DNA from: a virus
Direction: 5' to 3' (one strand)
IMG/VR virus record: IMGVR_UViG_3300032282_004882
Span: 1 to 21,283 of that record
Length of the DNA stretch: 21,283 nt
Below, one piece after another: positions 1 through 8,184 of this stretch. The position numbers were made by a program, and so were the translations under genes. The notes under the pieces are model-generated. The model worked only from the letters and a program-made list of their open reading frames with translations. It did not search any database and was not told the origin of the DNA. The stretch's first letter is position 1, and each line of letters begins with the position of its first letter.

Positions 1-330
1 AACAAGATCTAAATTACAATCATCTTCCATGATAATTGCATAAGGACTATCAGATGTTTCCATCCAATGTTTGATTGCTTTTAGATGAGAAGTAATACAT
101 CCAATCTCACCAGAAGTCATCATCTCTGGATACTTACCTTTAATAATATCACTCAAGTCATCTTCACGCCCATCATAAGCAGAAATGCGAGTATAATTTT
201 CTATTTCCCAATACTTAAATTGATTCTCCATATATTCTTTTCTTTCTGGTTGATCATCCAGATTAAGATAATATATTGGTCCAATATTCTTTAACTTATA
301 AGAAGATTTATTTTTATCTAAAATATCCAT
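1..330 (-). CDS. GT25-family glycosyltransferase, N-terminal part (cut by window edge)
   Basis: Reading from an ATG at 330, 110 codons run open to the edge of the window, so the C-terminal half is missing. The visible part matches the glycosyltransferase family 25 (LPS galactosyltransferase-like) pattern: IYYLNLDD near residues 19-26, where the family starts with a strand and a conserved Asn-Leu; EIGCITSH at 75-82; and the acidic metal/nucleotide-binding motif IIMEDD at 99-104. Family members transfer a hexose, often galactose, to LPS or protein glycans; the acceptor here is unknown. The start codon directly abuts the TAA stop of the preceding gene with no spacer, which implies translation as part of the same operon. 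This start lies just before the conserved N-terminal motif, so it is well supported. Sugar specificity is not predictable from this fragment. Confidence 0.85.
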   Translation of the reverse strand, partial: MDILDKNKSSYKLKNIGPIYYLNLDDQPERKEYMENQFKYWEIENYTRISAYDGREDDLSDIIKGKYPEMMTSGEIGCITSHLKAIKHWMETSDSPYAIIMEDDCNLDLV

Positions 331-1128
331 TTATTTTTTTTGAAAAACGTCATTATAGAAATCTTGAGGGATTTTATCCCAAAATGTTGGTGTCACAACT
401 TCTGCTTTGCATCCACCGAACCACCACGCAGCTTCACTAAAAGTGCTACCAAAAGAACAAACAATTTTTTTCTTACATTGAGATAACAAATACATTTCTA
501 GAAATGCTTCTTTAGTTTGCTGCACATCATCAACACATCCATCATTAGCAATTATATTTACTCTTCTTGAAAGTGTGATAATTTGGTCTGGATATTTTGA
601 CTTATAATAATTATTAATTTGAAGATTGTCTGATGAGAAAAAGAATTTTTGATTAGAATCTAATTTCTGAATTTCACTCTCAAATCCTTCAAGATCAACC
701 CAAACACTTCTACCACAATTATCAATAGGTGGCAACCAACTACGAATGTTAATTCCCACCATATTATCTTTGTCCCAGTGCTTAGTTATATCATCAACGA
801 CTTGTTGCAGATCTGGTTTAAGTTTAAACTTTTGAAAAATTGGAACATATTTATTAATAAAGTATTGTGGTGTTCTTTGATAAAGAAAATCAATTGTATT
901 CAAATCATCAATATAATCTTGTTCATCTTCATCAACAAGAAGACGCCAAACAGATCCTGTATGAGGATATTTTTGAATATCTTCTGGAGTTGCCAATTCA
1001 AAGTTTTCAAATAAATGAATGTCTGTTGGCTTTTCAATCATAATTTTATCATATCTTGCCATATGTGAGGCATATGATTTAATACGATTCCCAAGTGCTG
1101 CTGTACGCAAAACAACAAAAGTACTCAT
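331..1128 (-). CDS. NodZ/fucosyltransferase-like glycosyltransferase
   Basis: A 265-residue protein with a GT-B-like fucosyltransferase look. Near the N-terminus there is an ALGNR segment (residues 11-15), recalling the G-x-GNR/GNQ nucleotide-sugar loop of GT11 and NodZ-type enzymes. VGINIRSW at 124-131 sits where the family carries its H-x-R-x-G strand. CSFGSTFSEAAWW at 224-236 resembles the S-x-S-x-(F/W) segment that closes the donor site. These are what I see; the assignment to the GT11/GT23/NodZ superfamily is inference, and the sequence is too divergent to name linkage or donor. Its ATG overlaps the TGA of the upstream epimerase gene (ATGA), and its TAA touches the next ATG, so it is in the middle of a translationally coupled run. 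It could instead be an unrelated GT with a convergent motif. Confidence 0.6.
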   Translation of the reverse strand: MSTFVVLRTAALGNRIKSYASHMARYDKIMIEKPTDIHLFENFELATPEDIQKYPHTGSVWRLLVDEDEQDYIDDLNTIDFLYQRTPQYFINKYVPIFQKFKLKPDLQQVVDDITKHWDKDNMVGINIRSWLPPIDNCGRSVWVDLEGFESEIQKLDSNQKFFFSSDNLQINNYYKSKYPDQIITLSRRVNIIANDGCVDDVQQTKEAFLEMYLLSQCKKKIVCSFGSTFSEAAWWFGGCKAEVVTPTFWDKIPQDFYNDVFQKK

Positions 1129-2021
1129 ACGTTTTCTTCAATCCACTTTCTTACATTAAACTTTGGTTTCCAACCAAAAGTATTTCTTGATTTATCAATA
1201 CATGCAAGAGTTGTTCTTGCTTCACCATCTCTTGGCGGAAAATAAACAAGATTATCAGAGATCATATTAGCAATTTCAAGAATAGAAATATTTTCACCAC
1301 TTCCAATATTATACACTTGTCCATAACAAGATTCTTCAAGATCTGCTAAGGCAACCATAATGTTTGCATTTGCTACATCTTGGACATGAACAAAATCTCT
1401 ACGTTGTTCTCCATCACCAACAATAGTAAGTGGTTCTGCAACACTCTTTTGTCGTAGAAAAATACCAATCACAGGAGCATACTGACCGGTAGTTGGTGAG
1501 CGTTCACCATAGACATTAAAATATCTGAAGATAATTGTTTTAAGTCCATACAGATTTGTATACAGTGTGCATAATTCTTCACCAGCAACTTTAGATACTG
1601 AATATGGATTTAAACAATCATTAGGATCTGTCTCATAATTTGGATACTTATTTAAACCATAAGCAGAAGATGTTGAAGAATAAATGACTTTTTTTACACC
1701 CGCTTCTCTTGCACATTGAAGAACTGTGCAAGTACCTACAGCATTTTTGGTTACGGCATTAATAGGATTTTTAATAGCTGGTTGAAGTCTAGATTCTGCT
1801 GCTAAATGAAAAACATAATCAACATCACTATACAAATCTCTTGTAAATTCATAATCACAAATATCTAATTTATGATTATCTGCTTTTGAATTCCAATAAA
1901 ACTTTTCATTGCATTCAGCACTTTCATTATCAATTACAATAACTTCACAGTTCATTTCGATTAGTTTATCAACAAGGTTAGAACCAATAAACCCTGCACC
2001 ACCAGTGACTAATGCTTTCAT
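1125..2021 (-). CDS. NAD-dependent sugar epimerase/dehydratase (extended SDR, UDP-glucose 4-epimerase-like)
   Basis: A 298-residue extended short-chain dehydrogenase/reductase. It shows the Rossmann dinucleotide loop TGGAGFIG (residues 6-13), the FHLAAES segment (71-77), the catalytic Ser region SSTSSAYG (115-122) and the YSVSK catalytic Tyr/Lys pair (Y140, K144), followed by RYFNVYGERSP and a substrate-binding C-terminal domain. Length and motifs fit UDP-hexose 4-epimerases or related NDP-sugar epimerases; the exact substrate is not clear. I place the start at the ATG at 2021 because it begins right before the beta-strand of the Rossmann fold and forms an ATGA overlap with the previous stop; an upstream TTG at 2036 would add five residues that do not look part of the fold. 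Its own stop overlaps the next ATG in the same way. Confidence 0.88.
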   Translation of the reverse strand: MKALVTGGAGFIGSNLVDKLIEMNCEVIVIDNESAECNEKFYWNSKADNHKLDICDYEFTRDLYSDVDYVFHLAAESRLQPAIKNPINAVTKNAVGTCTVLQCAREAGVKKVIYSSTSSAYGLNKYPNYETDPNDCLNPYSVSKVAGEELCTLYTNLYGLKTIIFRYFNVYGERSPTTGQYAPVIGIFLRQKSVAEPLTIVGDGEQRRDFVHVQDVANANIMVALADLEESCYGQVYNIGSGENISILEIANMISDNLVYFPPRDGEARTTLACIDKSRNTFGWKPKFNVRKWIEENV

Positions 2022-2725
2022 TTTAAAGACTCGCAAATTTTATTTTTTAATTGTGTGGTTGAATAATCATGACTCCTATCAACAAAAACTATTCCGATAT
2101 CTATACCTTTTCCAGTATAAGATCCATCGTTATAATCTTCTCCTAAAAATCTTACATCATACTTACCAGATTTAAGATACGAATGAAAAGTATTTTCTTC
2201 CTGATAGACAACTACATCATCAACATAACGAATTGCTTTTAAAATTTCCACTCTTTCTTCAACCGTTTGAACTGGTTTAAGTTTGTGTAGTCTAGCAACA
2301 GAAGGATCTTCATGAAGAGAAACTGTTAGATGAGTACAATATCTTTTACACTCCTGAAACATTCGAATGTATCCAGGATGAATAAGATCAAAAGCACCTG
2401 CAACAATTCCCCGAACTTGAGGAATTCTTAATTTCCATTCAGAAACAGGTATTCCTTTATCATCAATAAACCAATGAGCATGTGGTTTAATGTGCATTAA
2501 AAGTTCATGGTGTTTTACGCCCCAATCATTAAGTTGTTTTTTGGTAATGAATGTATGATCGATACCACTAACACAACCACGAGCAGTCATAATTTTAATA
2601 GTATGTCCTTGATCATAAAGACGATTAATCTCATTAATTACAGAATAATCTGGAAGTGCTTTCTCATATTGACTTTTTTTTACAGAAGTGCAAATAGTTC
2701 CATCAAGATCAAAACAATAAATCAT
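2018..2725 (-). CDS. Fusion of HAD phosphatase and cytidylyltransferase-like domain
   Basis: A 235-residue two-domain protein. Residues 1-105 are a compact HAD-superfamily phosphatase: DLDGT at 6-10 with nucleophile D6 and acid D8, MTAR at 47-50, K80, and a final WFIDDK acidic motif at 85-90. Residues 106-235 are a nucleotidyltransferase of the glycerol-3-phosphate cytidylyltransferase/HldE-C type: GAFDLIHPGY at 110-119 (G-x-FD-x-x-H-x-G), VEILKAIRYVDDV near 159-171, and SHDYSTTQLK at 218-227, resembling the family's ISTT segment. With the GmhA-like gene upstream and an HddA-like kinase beyond, the two domains could supply the missing phosphatase and nucleotidyl-transfer steps of heptose activation. 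That pathway role is inference; glycerol or ribitol activation remains possible. I start at the ATG at 2725, which gives an ATGA overlap and begins right at the HAD strand. Confidence 0.85.
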   Translation of the reverse strand: MIYCFDLDGTICTSVKKSQYEKALPDYSVINEINRLYDQGHTIKIMTARGCVSGIDHTFITKKQLNDWGVKHHELLMHIKPHAHWFIDDKGIPVSEWKLRIPQVRGIVAGAFDLIHPGYIRMFQECKRYCTHLTVSLHEDPSVARLHKLKPVQTVEERVEILKAIRYVDDVVVYQEENTFHSYLKSGKYDVRFLGEDYNDGSYTGKGIDIGIVFVDRSHDYSTTQLKNKICESLK

Positions 2726-3228
2726 ACTACTCCATGAAGAAAGATTTGATGTACACACTCAACAATTCCATAATTAGTGCTTGGAATATGATAATCCCAA
2801 AGAGAATTTTTTGCAAGTTTTCTTGCACTGTTATTCTTTTCAAATCCAGTCAAAATCCCATACTTTTTATGAGTTCGTTCACACCACTTAATGCAGTTAA
2901 GAATATTGTTTGATTCTCCACCAGAACTAATCAAGATAACCAAAGTATCTTGAGTTGCATATGCTTCAAGAAATTTTACATATGCATTCTCCATACCAAA
3001 ATCATTGATGTAACAAGTAAGCATTGATGGATCAGAAAACACCATCGAACGCTTACCATGAAACTTTACATAATCTTGAGAGATATGAGAGGCAACTGCA
3101 TTGCTTCCTCCATTTCCAAGAATAATGATATCAATTGTTTTTGAAAATGCATCTTTAAACTTTTTGAATTGAGTTTCAAGATGTGCTCCTTGCAGTGCCT
3201 CAATATATTCCGAAAATGGATTGTTCAT
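2722..3228 (-). CDS. SIS-domain isomerase, GmhA-like (sedoheptulose-7-phosphate isomerase)
   Basis: A 168-residue single SIS-domain protein. The phosphosugar-binding loop GNGGSNAVASH spans residues 38-48, the second loop ISSGGESNNI spans 100-109, and the C-terminal helix has ECVHQIFLH at 157-165, matching the Glu/His arrangement of GmhA, which converts sedoheptulose 7-phosphate to D-glycero-D-manno-heptose 7-phosphate. It is slightly shorter than the usual GmhA of about 190 residues, mostly at the N-terminus. The ATG shares one base with the methyltransferase stop (TGATG) and its stop overlaps the next start as ATGA. Location next to a HAD/nucleotidyltransferase fusion and near a GHMP kinase supports a heptose role. 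Other SIS sugar isomerases cannot be fully excluded by motif alone. Confidence 0.82.
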   Translation of the reverse strand: MNNPFSEYIEALQGAHLETQFKKFKDAFSKTIDIIILGNGGSNAVASHISQDYVKFHGKRSMVFSDPSMLTCYINDFGMENAYVKFLEAYATQDTLVILISSGGESNNILNCIKWCERTHKKYGILTGFEKNNSARKLAKNSLWDYHIPSTNYGIVECVHQIFLHGVV

Positions 3229-3989
3229 CAGACCTTTTTTTTCAAACAGAAGAAAATACTATTTCCATAAGTGGTATGCATTCTAAACATTGCATCACCA
3301 AATAGATATCCAAAAAAGAGACCTTGAGGACGAGCAGCAACACCTTGAGGAATTCCTGGATGATGAGGATATTGAATTCCAACAGGTGTAGGTGGCCAAC
3401 TTGGATCATACGCAAGTTCAAATCCGCAATCAAACAGAAGATTAATCCACTTCACGCAATTAAAAACTGATTGATGCCTACGAAGGAACTTGCCATCAAC
3501 CCAACCAACATCATCTGGAACAACCGAAACTGAACAACAGAATACACCATCGTCTTTAAGGTGATTTCGAATTTGTTCAAAAAATACACGCAAATCTTCT
3601 TCAGCAATATGCTCAACAACTTCCCAAGTGGTGATGAAATCAAACTGCATCTTTTCATCATTTTCATACAGTTGATATGGTTTGGAAAGATCAACTGTAA
3701 AAAGATTCTTATCTCCATATTGATCCCAGTTGTGTTTACCCGCACCACGCTCACGAGCGTTGGTAGAACCTTCTAGACCAACTCCAATATCTCCTCTGCT
3801 AATAAAATCAGCAATTAATTGACCTCCAGCACAACCAAGGTCAAGAACTCTAATCTGCTCATTATTAAAATGACTCTTTACAGCATTGATATAATCAATA
3901 TCTGTTGTATTATCATCTACAGTTCCAACGGGTGCAATATGATCAGGAGACTCAATTGCAACAGGATGCTCCGTTTCTAATCTAATCAT
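3228..3989 (-). CDS. Class I SAM-dependent methyltransferase
   Basis: A 253-residue methyltransferase of the type 11/12/23 fold. The SAM-binding motif I is VLDLGCAGGQL at residues 48-58, with an acidic strand end GVGLEGS near 69-75 (motif II), and the post-I region ITTWEVVEHI near 118-127 with the typical E-H-I sequence before a helix, followed by a DGVFCCSVS strand. The C-terminal third has an aromatic/proline-rich region (WPPTPVGIQYPHHPG) that I do not recognise. Given its place between the heptose kinase and the isomerase genes, a sugar or glycan methyl acceptor is likely, but nothing in the protein proves it. ATGA overlap links it to the kinase upstream; its stop overlaps the isomerase start by one base. 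Confidence 0.85.
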   Translation of the reverse strand: MIRLETEHPVAIESPDHIAPVGTVDDNTTDIDYINAVKSHFNNEQIRVLDLGCAGGQLIADFISRGDIGVGLEGSTNARERGAGKHNWDQYGDKNLFTVDLSKPYQLYENDEKMQFDFITTWEVVEHIAEEDLRVFFEQIRNHLKDDGVFCCSVSVVPDDVGWVDGKFLRRHQSVFNCVKWINLLFDCGFELAYDPSWPPTPVGIQYPHHPGIPQGVAARPQGLFFGYLFGDAMFRMHTTYGNSIFFCLKKKV

Positions 3990-4933
3990 AATTTTTTACC
4001 TTTTACTCCATCAGGGGATACATTAATTTTAACAGAAGAATATGGCAATGTCAATTTATCTTTTTCTGAAAAGGTTAAAAAGAATCCGCCATTACCAGCA
4101 CCACACAACTTATGAGCAGTGACAAGTGGATTATTTAGTAAGTATTCGTCAATAGTCTTTATCATTTTATTTTCATCAATTGAGGAACTTGTTTGTTTCT
4201 TTTGTTCCCAACTTTTATTTAAATGATGCAAAAATTCATCATAATTTTTTTGAAGAAGGCAGTCATATGCTACTTCAAGAGTATCGAGAAGTGGTGGTAT
4301 CTTATCCAAGTTATTACTTATATCTTTAAGAACATTTTTTGAATTACGTGTTACTCCAGTAAAAACAAGATGCATATCATAATTTTCAAAAAGTTCTGTG
4401 GATTGAAAATCATATTTTACAATTCCACCTCTCTGAAATTCTATTCTTTTAAATCCACCAATACCACATCCATATGGATCTTGATATCCACAATAAGGAT
4501 TGAATTCTCTTTCTAATTGATATGCCAAAGAACAAATTTCAATGTCAGTCATATTCAGACCTTTGAACATTGAAACACATTTAATTAAATTAATTAGATA
4601 CGATGAAGATGATGCTAATCCACTTCCCTGTGAATAGGCATCACTTGTCATACTTACGGTCAAAGGAAAACATCCAAAATAATTCAATACAACACGTACT
4701 AAATCATTTTGAATATCTCCAATATATTCAGTTTCTTCTCTTTTGGAATAGTTAATAATATACTTATGTCCCTGCATATTATATCCAAACTTATCTTCAT
4801 GCAATGTGATATAAGTTTTTAGGTCACAAGTAAAACTAATAACAGCACCATATCCATATTTCTCTACAAAATATGGATTATCTGTTGATCCACCAAACAA
4901 AGATACTCTTAATGGACAGGAAGAAACATACAT
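3986..4933 (-). CDS. GHMP-family sugar kinase, HddA-like (heptose-7-phosphate kinase)
   Basis: A 315-residue GHMP kinase. The N-terminal substrate segment CPLRVSLFGGSTD (residues 6-18) is characteristic of the HddA/fucokinase-like branch, the ATP-binding motif 2 is GSGLASSSS at 103-111, and motif 3 near the C-terminus is CGAGNGGFFL. HddA phosphorylates D-glycero-alpha-D-manno-heptose 7-phosphate at C1 during GDP-heptose synthesis. With GmhA-like and HAD/nucleotidyltransferase genes just downstream, this reading fits better than galactokinase or mevalonate-type kinases, but the phosphorylated position is inference. I choose the ATG at 4933, which forms a TAATG overlap with the fucosyltransferase stop; a TTG at 4948 would add five residues inside the upstream gene. 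The stop overlaps the methyltransferase ATG. Confidence 0.82.
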   Translation of the reverse strand: MYVSSCPLRVSLFGGSTDNPYFVEKYGYGAVISFTCDLKTYITLHEDKFGYNMQGHKYIINYSKREETEYIGDIQNDLVRVVLNYFGCFPLTVSMTSDAYSQGSGLASSSSYLINLIKCVSMFKGLNMTDIEICSLAYQLEREFNPYCGYQDPYGCGIGGFKRIEFQRGGIVKYDFQSTELFENYDMHLVFTGVTRNSKNVLKDISNNLDKIPPLLDTLEVAYDCLLQKNYDEFLHHLNKSWEQKKQTSSSIDENKMIKTIDEYLLNNPLVTAHKLCGAGNGGFFLTFSEKDKLTLPYSSVKINVSPDGVKGKKL

Positions 4934-5790
4934 TAGATTACAATCCAATCAGGACAATATAGGTCTTTTGTATCTTTATCAGCATAAGCAGAACCAAACC
5001 ACATTTTAGGTGCAATAACTTTTTTAGTTGGATTAGACTGCAACCATGCACCCCACCAACTCAAACTACTATTAGCAATAATAGCATGAGAACATAAAGA
5101 CATCAAGCACAAATCTACATAAGGTAGAAAGGACCCATCAGTATATTTTTCTTGTGGTTCTGAAATAAGAAACCTATCATCAGCAAAGAATTCTTGTTCT
5201 TTTACCCATTCAGCAGAATCAGAAAATACAATTACTGGTTGATCATCACTAAAATAACTCAATGCTTTTTCATAATATTCTAAAGATTGAACAGGATGCT
5301 GTTCTGGACAATTTACATATGCCCATTTGAATCCTCTGGGATCAATAAGATTTGGATCTCCACGACGAACATGAAGCATGATTGGATCTTGACTGCCAAA
5401 CTGCTCAATAAATTCTTTACAAGGTTCTAAATGCTCATCAAGAAAAGTATAATCTTTACGAATCTCATCTGAGATATGCTTGAAATATTTTTCAGATTGA
5501 AAAAATCCATGAAGACTTACATTATCTGGACACTTTTCAAAAAGAACATCATCAAAATGAAAGAATCTTTCTCCAACATATTGAACATCTTCAATAATGT
5601 TTATATTTTCTTCTTTAACAGATTCCAATTTAAAACATTCATTGAGACTGTAATTTTCAATTCCTTTTATATGAAAAGGTGGAATACACCAATCATAATT
5701 ATGATATGATGCTATTCCACGCAAAGCGGCATACTCAAACATTTGATTGCCAAGTCTACCTAAATTTCCAATCTGATTAAATGCTAACAT
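4933..5790 (-). CDS. GT11 alpha-1,2-fucosyltransferase (copy 1)
   Basis: A 285-residue GT11 enzyme. The N-terminal GRLGNQMFEYAALRGIA block (residues 11-27) is the family signature; HVRRGD at 140-145 is the GDP-fucose-binding H-x-RRGD motif; FSDSAEW (189-195) and NSSLSWWGAWL (240-250) complete the usual set. GT11 enzymes transfer L-fucose from GDP-fucose, typically to galactose in an alpha-1,2 linkage; the donor can be made by the Gmd and fucose synthase genes in the same window. It is paralogous to the gene at 7337-8182, with near-identical layout. The start overlaps the previous gene by 14 bases; this ATG is preferred because it aligns with the paralog's start. The acceptor is unknown, and GT11 members with other linkages exist. 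Confidence 0.92.
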   Translation of the reverse strand: MLAFNQIGNLGRLGNQMFEYAALRGIASYHNYDWCIPPFHIKGIENYSLNECFKLESVKEENINIIEDVQYVGERFFHFDDVLFEKCPDNVSLHGFFQSEKYFKHISDEIRKDYTFLDEHLEPCKEFIEQFGSQDPIMLHVRRGDPNLIDPRGFKWAYVNCPEQHPVQSLEYYEKALSYFSDDQPVIVFSDSAEWVKEQEFFADDRFLISEPQEKYTDGSFLPYVDLCLMSLCSHAIIANSSLSWWGAWLQSNPTKKVIAPKMWFGSAYADKDTKDLYCPDWIVI

Positions 5791-6604
5791 ACTTTTTAAG
5801 ATACTCTTGCTTTGAATAATATTCTTTTAGTTGTTCTTTATTAAGAGTTTGAATATAATCCCAAACATCAAAATTTTGTGCCATGTAGGGATTTCCATGA
5901 ATAGAAGTGGGCCAAGAATTTGCTCCACGACTATGCTCTAGATGATAAATCCAATTATCAATTCTACCGACATTATAACCTAAAATTGTAAATCTGAAAA
6001 ATCTTTCCTTATCTTCAGGAGATGATCCTCTAAAATTTTCATTCTCCATTCCACCTTCAAAATATACAGAACGATTAAAGAACTGCACCCAACCAAAATC
6101 AGAACTACTAATTTGCGAATTGTTGTCTAAAATAGAAAAATTAAAATCTTCATTTAGAAAATCAGAAACTATTTGATCAGTCGCACGAACTTGTTTTTGA
6201 AAATTACCATTACCATATGGATAAACAATGTCATAAGTTTTGTTTAGAATTGCCTCATAGGCATTTACATAGGTCTGAACTGGCATCAAGACATCAGAAT
6301 CATAATTAATTACAACATCAGTTTTACTCATCGCAAGCATTTCATTAAGAATATGCATACGATAAAAAACTGAATCCTCAGATCTTTCAAATACATGAAG
6401 AAGATTAATATCTTTACCAACAAACTCTTTCACTTGAGGTAATACATTTTTTTCAAATACAGGTTCACTATCAACTTCTTTTACAATTACATTGGTATCA
6501 AAGTTACCAAATAAAAAGCAAAGAAGAGTAATAATATTTCTCATCCTATCTGCGGACTCTATTCGCAGAGGAATGATAAAAGTAGCATTTGATAGATCAA
6601 TCAT
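5777..6604 (-). CDS. GT-A glycosyltransferase with GT7-like (galactosyltransferase C-domain) motif
   Basis: A 275-residue GT-A-fold protein. A hydrophobic first strand TFIIPLRIES (residues 8-17) begins the nucleotide-binding domain. NYDSDVLMP at 100-108 carries the D-x-D metal site. The segment GWVQFFNRSVYFEGGMENE followed by FRGSSPEDKERFFRF (about 171-205) resembles the GGMDEE...GGEDxD acceptor/catalytic block of family 7 beta-1,4-galactosyltransferases and chondroitin-type polymerases. The match is by motif only, so donor and linkage are open. The start is the ATG at 6604, overlapping the previous stop by eight bases; a TTG at 6625 would lie deeper in the upstream gene. The first codons are strikingly like those of the gene at 8185-8889 (see findings). 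Confidence 0.75.
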   Translation of the reverse strand: MIDLSNATFIIPLRIESADRMRNIITLLCFLFGNFDTNVIVKEVDSEPVFEKNVLPQVKEFVGKDINLLHVFERSEDSVFYRMHILNEMLAMSKTDVVINYDSDVLMPVQTYVNAYEAILNKTYDIVYPYGNGNFQKQVRATDQIVSDFLNEDFNFSILDNNSQISSSDFGWVQFFNRSVYFEGGMENENFRGSSPEDKERFFRFTILGYNVGRIDNWIYHLEHSRGANSWPTSIHGNPYMAQNFDVWDYIQTLNKEQLKEYYSKQEYLKKYVSI

Positions 6605-7337
6605 TTGAATATTCCCAATTTTCAAAAAAATCTGCGTGTTTTTTCTGAAGATATTCTAACTCGCTTTGAATAAATTGCCAAGCAGTTCCATCTCCTTCTA
6701 TAACTATATCAAAGTTAAGTTTTGATGTAGTATTGTTTGTATGCTGCCTACTCGTAGTTAAAACATCATCAATAATAAGTGGCATACCATATTTCATACG
6801 AAGTCTATGATACCACTCATGATCCATACTTGTTTGAACATTTACATCAAAATATTCAATATTTTCATTTCTAATTGTAACATTGGAAGGACATCCTAAA
6901 AGATTATTTCCAACTAAAAGATGATCTGGATATTTTGGAACTCTTTGATCGAAAAAATTTACATTATCATAAGTATGATTAAATCCATTAACTAACCAAT
7001 ACTTATCACTATTATCAAGAGAATCTACAATAATTTTTAAAGCATTCTGAGAAAAAAGAAGATCATCACAATGTAAGATTTTAATATATTCTCCATTACA
7101 CATATCCATTACATAGTTTGAATTTGCAGACATTCCAACATAATCTAAATTTTTTTCATACTTTACAGAATAGTCATTGCACAATTCTGTAATCAGATCA
7201 TTTGGAGAATTATCAGAAACAATGATCTCATAATCTTTAAATGTTTGCATTTTAATGCTATCAAACAATTCTTTTAATTGCTGAACACCCGAAAGATCAT
7301 TTACATATGTTGGAATAGCAACAGAGATTTTAGGCAT
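6597..7337 (-). CDS. GT2-family glycosyltransferase
   Basis: A 246-residue family 2 glycosyltransferase. It opens with KISVAIPTYVND (residues 3-14), the standard first strand and loop of GT2. It continues with FKDYEIIVSDNSPND (33-47), where the family places its uridine-binding Asp, and ILHCDDLLF at 87-95, the D-x-D-like metal site. A later MDHEWYHRLRMKYG segment resembles the (E/D)D-x-(D/E)W/R-x-x catalytic-base region. No membrane segment is visible, so it is a soluble or peripheral enzyme. It starts in a TAATG overlap with the GT11 gene upstream. The sugar transferred cannot be told from the motifs. Confidence 0.88.
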   Translation of the reverse strand: MPKISVAIPTYVNDLSGVQQLKELFDSIKMQTFKDYEIIVSDNSPNDLITELCNDYSVKYEKNLDYVGMSANSNYVMDMCNGEYIKILHCDDLLFSQNALKIIVDSLDNSDKYWLVNGFNHTYDNVNFFDQRVPKYPDHLLVGNNLLGCPSNVTIRNENIEYFDVNVQTSMDHEWYHRLRMKYGMPLIIDDVLTTSRQHTNNTTSKLNFDIVIEGDGTAWQFIQSELEYLQKKHADFFENWEYSND

Positions 7338-8182
7338 TAAATTCTCTCCCAGTTATCAGGGATTAAATCACTATCATCTACTGTAGATGCAGGACCATAC
7401 CATTTTTTAGGTGCAATAATAGGTTGTGTTGGATTCTCAATTAACCATGCTCCCCACCAACTCATACTACTATTGGCAATGATACCACCATTACAGAGAG
7501 ACATTAAACAAAGATCAATATAAGGAATCAGAGAATGTCTCATTTGACCATCAGCATCAAGATGGACATGTGCATATCTTTCATTATTTTCCGATAGAAG
7601 AAACCTATCAGAACTAAAGATTTCTTGTTTTGCACACCATGCAATATCATCAGAAAACACTAAAACAGGTATATCTTTATCAAACTTTTCAAGTGCTCTT
7701 TCATAATATTCCAATTCACATACTGGATGATAATATTGAAGATTTACATAATCACCACGACGAACATGAAGAAAAATAACGTCTCCAATTTCTGAAATGA
7801 AATTTTTACAAAGTTCTAAATTTTCTGATTTAAATGTAAAATCTTTTTTGATCTCATCTTTGATATGAATGAAATACTTTTCTGTTTGGAAATAGTCCTC
7901 AATGTTGCAATTATCGGGACAACTATTAAAGAACTCCTCATCAAATGCACCAGTGTTTGCTTTATAAGTTGGAAAATCTGTGGGAACTAATCCAAGATTT
8001 TTATCAGTAACTCCGCTCATTTCAAAACAATCAAAAAGTCCATAGTTAGTTTGATGTGGACCTTCTGGAGATGGGACTACACAATCATATCCATGATGTG
8101 CTGCAATACCACGAAGAGCAGCATACTGAAACATTTGATTACCAAGACGACCGTTAGAACCAAGTCTATTATAACCGATCAT
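7337..8182 (-). CDS. GT11 alpha-1,2-fucosyltransferase (copy 2)
   Basis: A 281-residue GT11 enzyme with GRLGNQMFQYAALRGIA at residues 11-27, HVRRGDY at 139-145, FSDDIAW at 176-182 and NSSMSWWGAWL at 237-247. It is a clear paralog of the gene at 4933-5790: both share the N-terminal block, the RRGD strand, the LEYYE(K/R)AL helix and the LPY(V/I)DLCLMSLC helix, but differ in the loops that usually set acceptor choice (about residues 36-80 and 195-216 here). It has the best ribosome-binding site of the neighbourhood, a GAGGAG five bases before the ATG, formed inside the last codons of the upstream gene. Donor is expected to be GDP-L-fucose; the acceptor is unknown. Confidence 0.92.
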   Translation of the reverse strand: MIGYNRLGSNGRLGNQMFQYAALRGIAAHHGYDCVVPSPEGPHQTNYGLFDCFEMSGVTDKNLGLVPTDFPTYKANTGAFDEEFFNSCPDNCNIEDYFQTEKYFIHIKDEIKKDFTFKSENLELCKNFISEIGDVIFLHVRRGDYVNLQYYHPVCELEYYERALEKFDKDIPVLVFSDDIAWCAKQEIFSSDRFLLSENNERYAHVHLDADGQMRHSLIPYIDLCLMSLCNGGIIANSSMSWWGAWLIENPTQPIIAPKKWYGPASTVDDSDLIPDNWERI

Positions 8183-8184
8183 AA

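Noticed and set aside
85-294. Plus-strand open frame of 69 codons near the left end
   Set aside because: It lies opposite the GT25 coding region, which has clear motifs; the plus-strand peptide is low-complexity and hydrophobic as expected from antisense AT-rich DNA.
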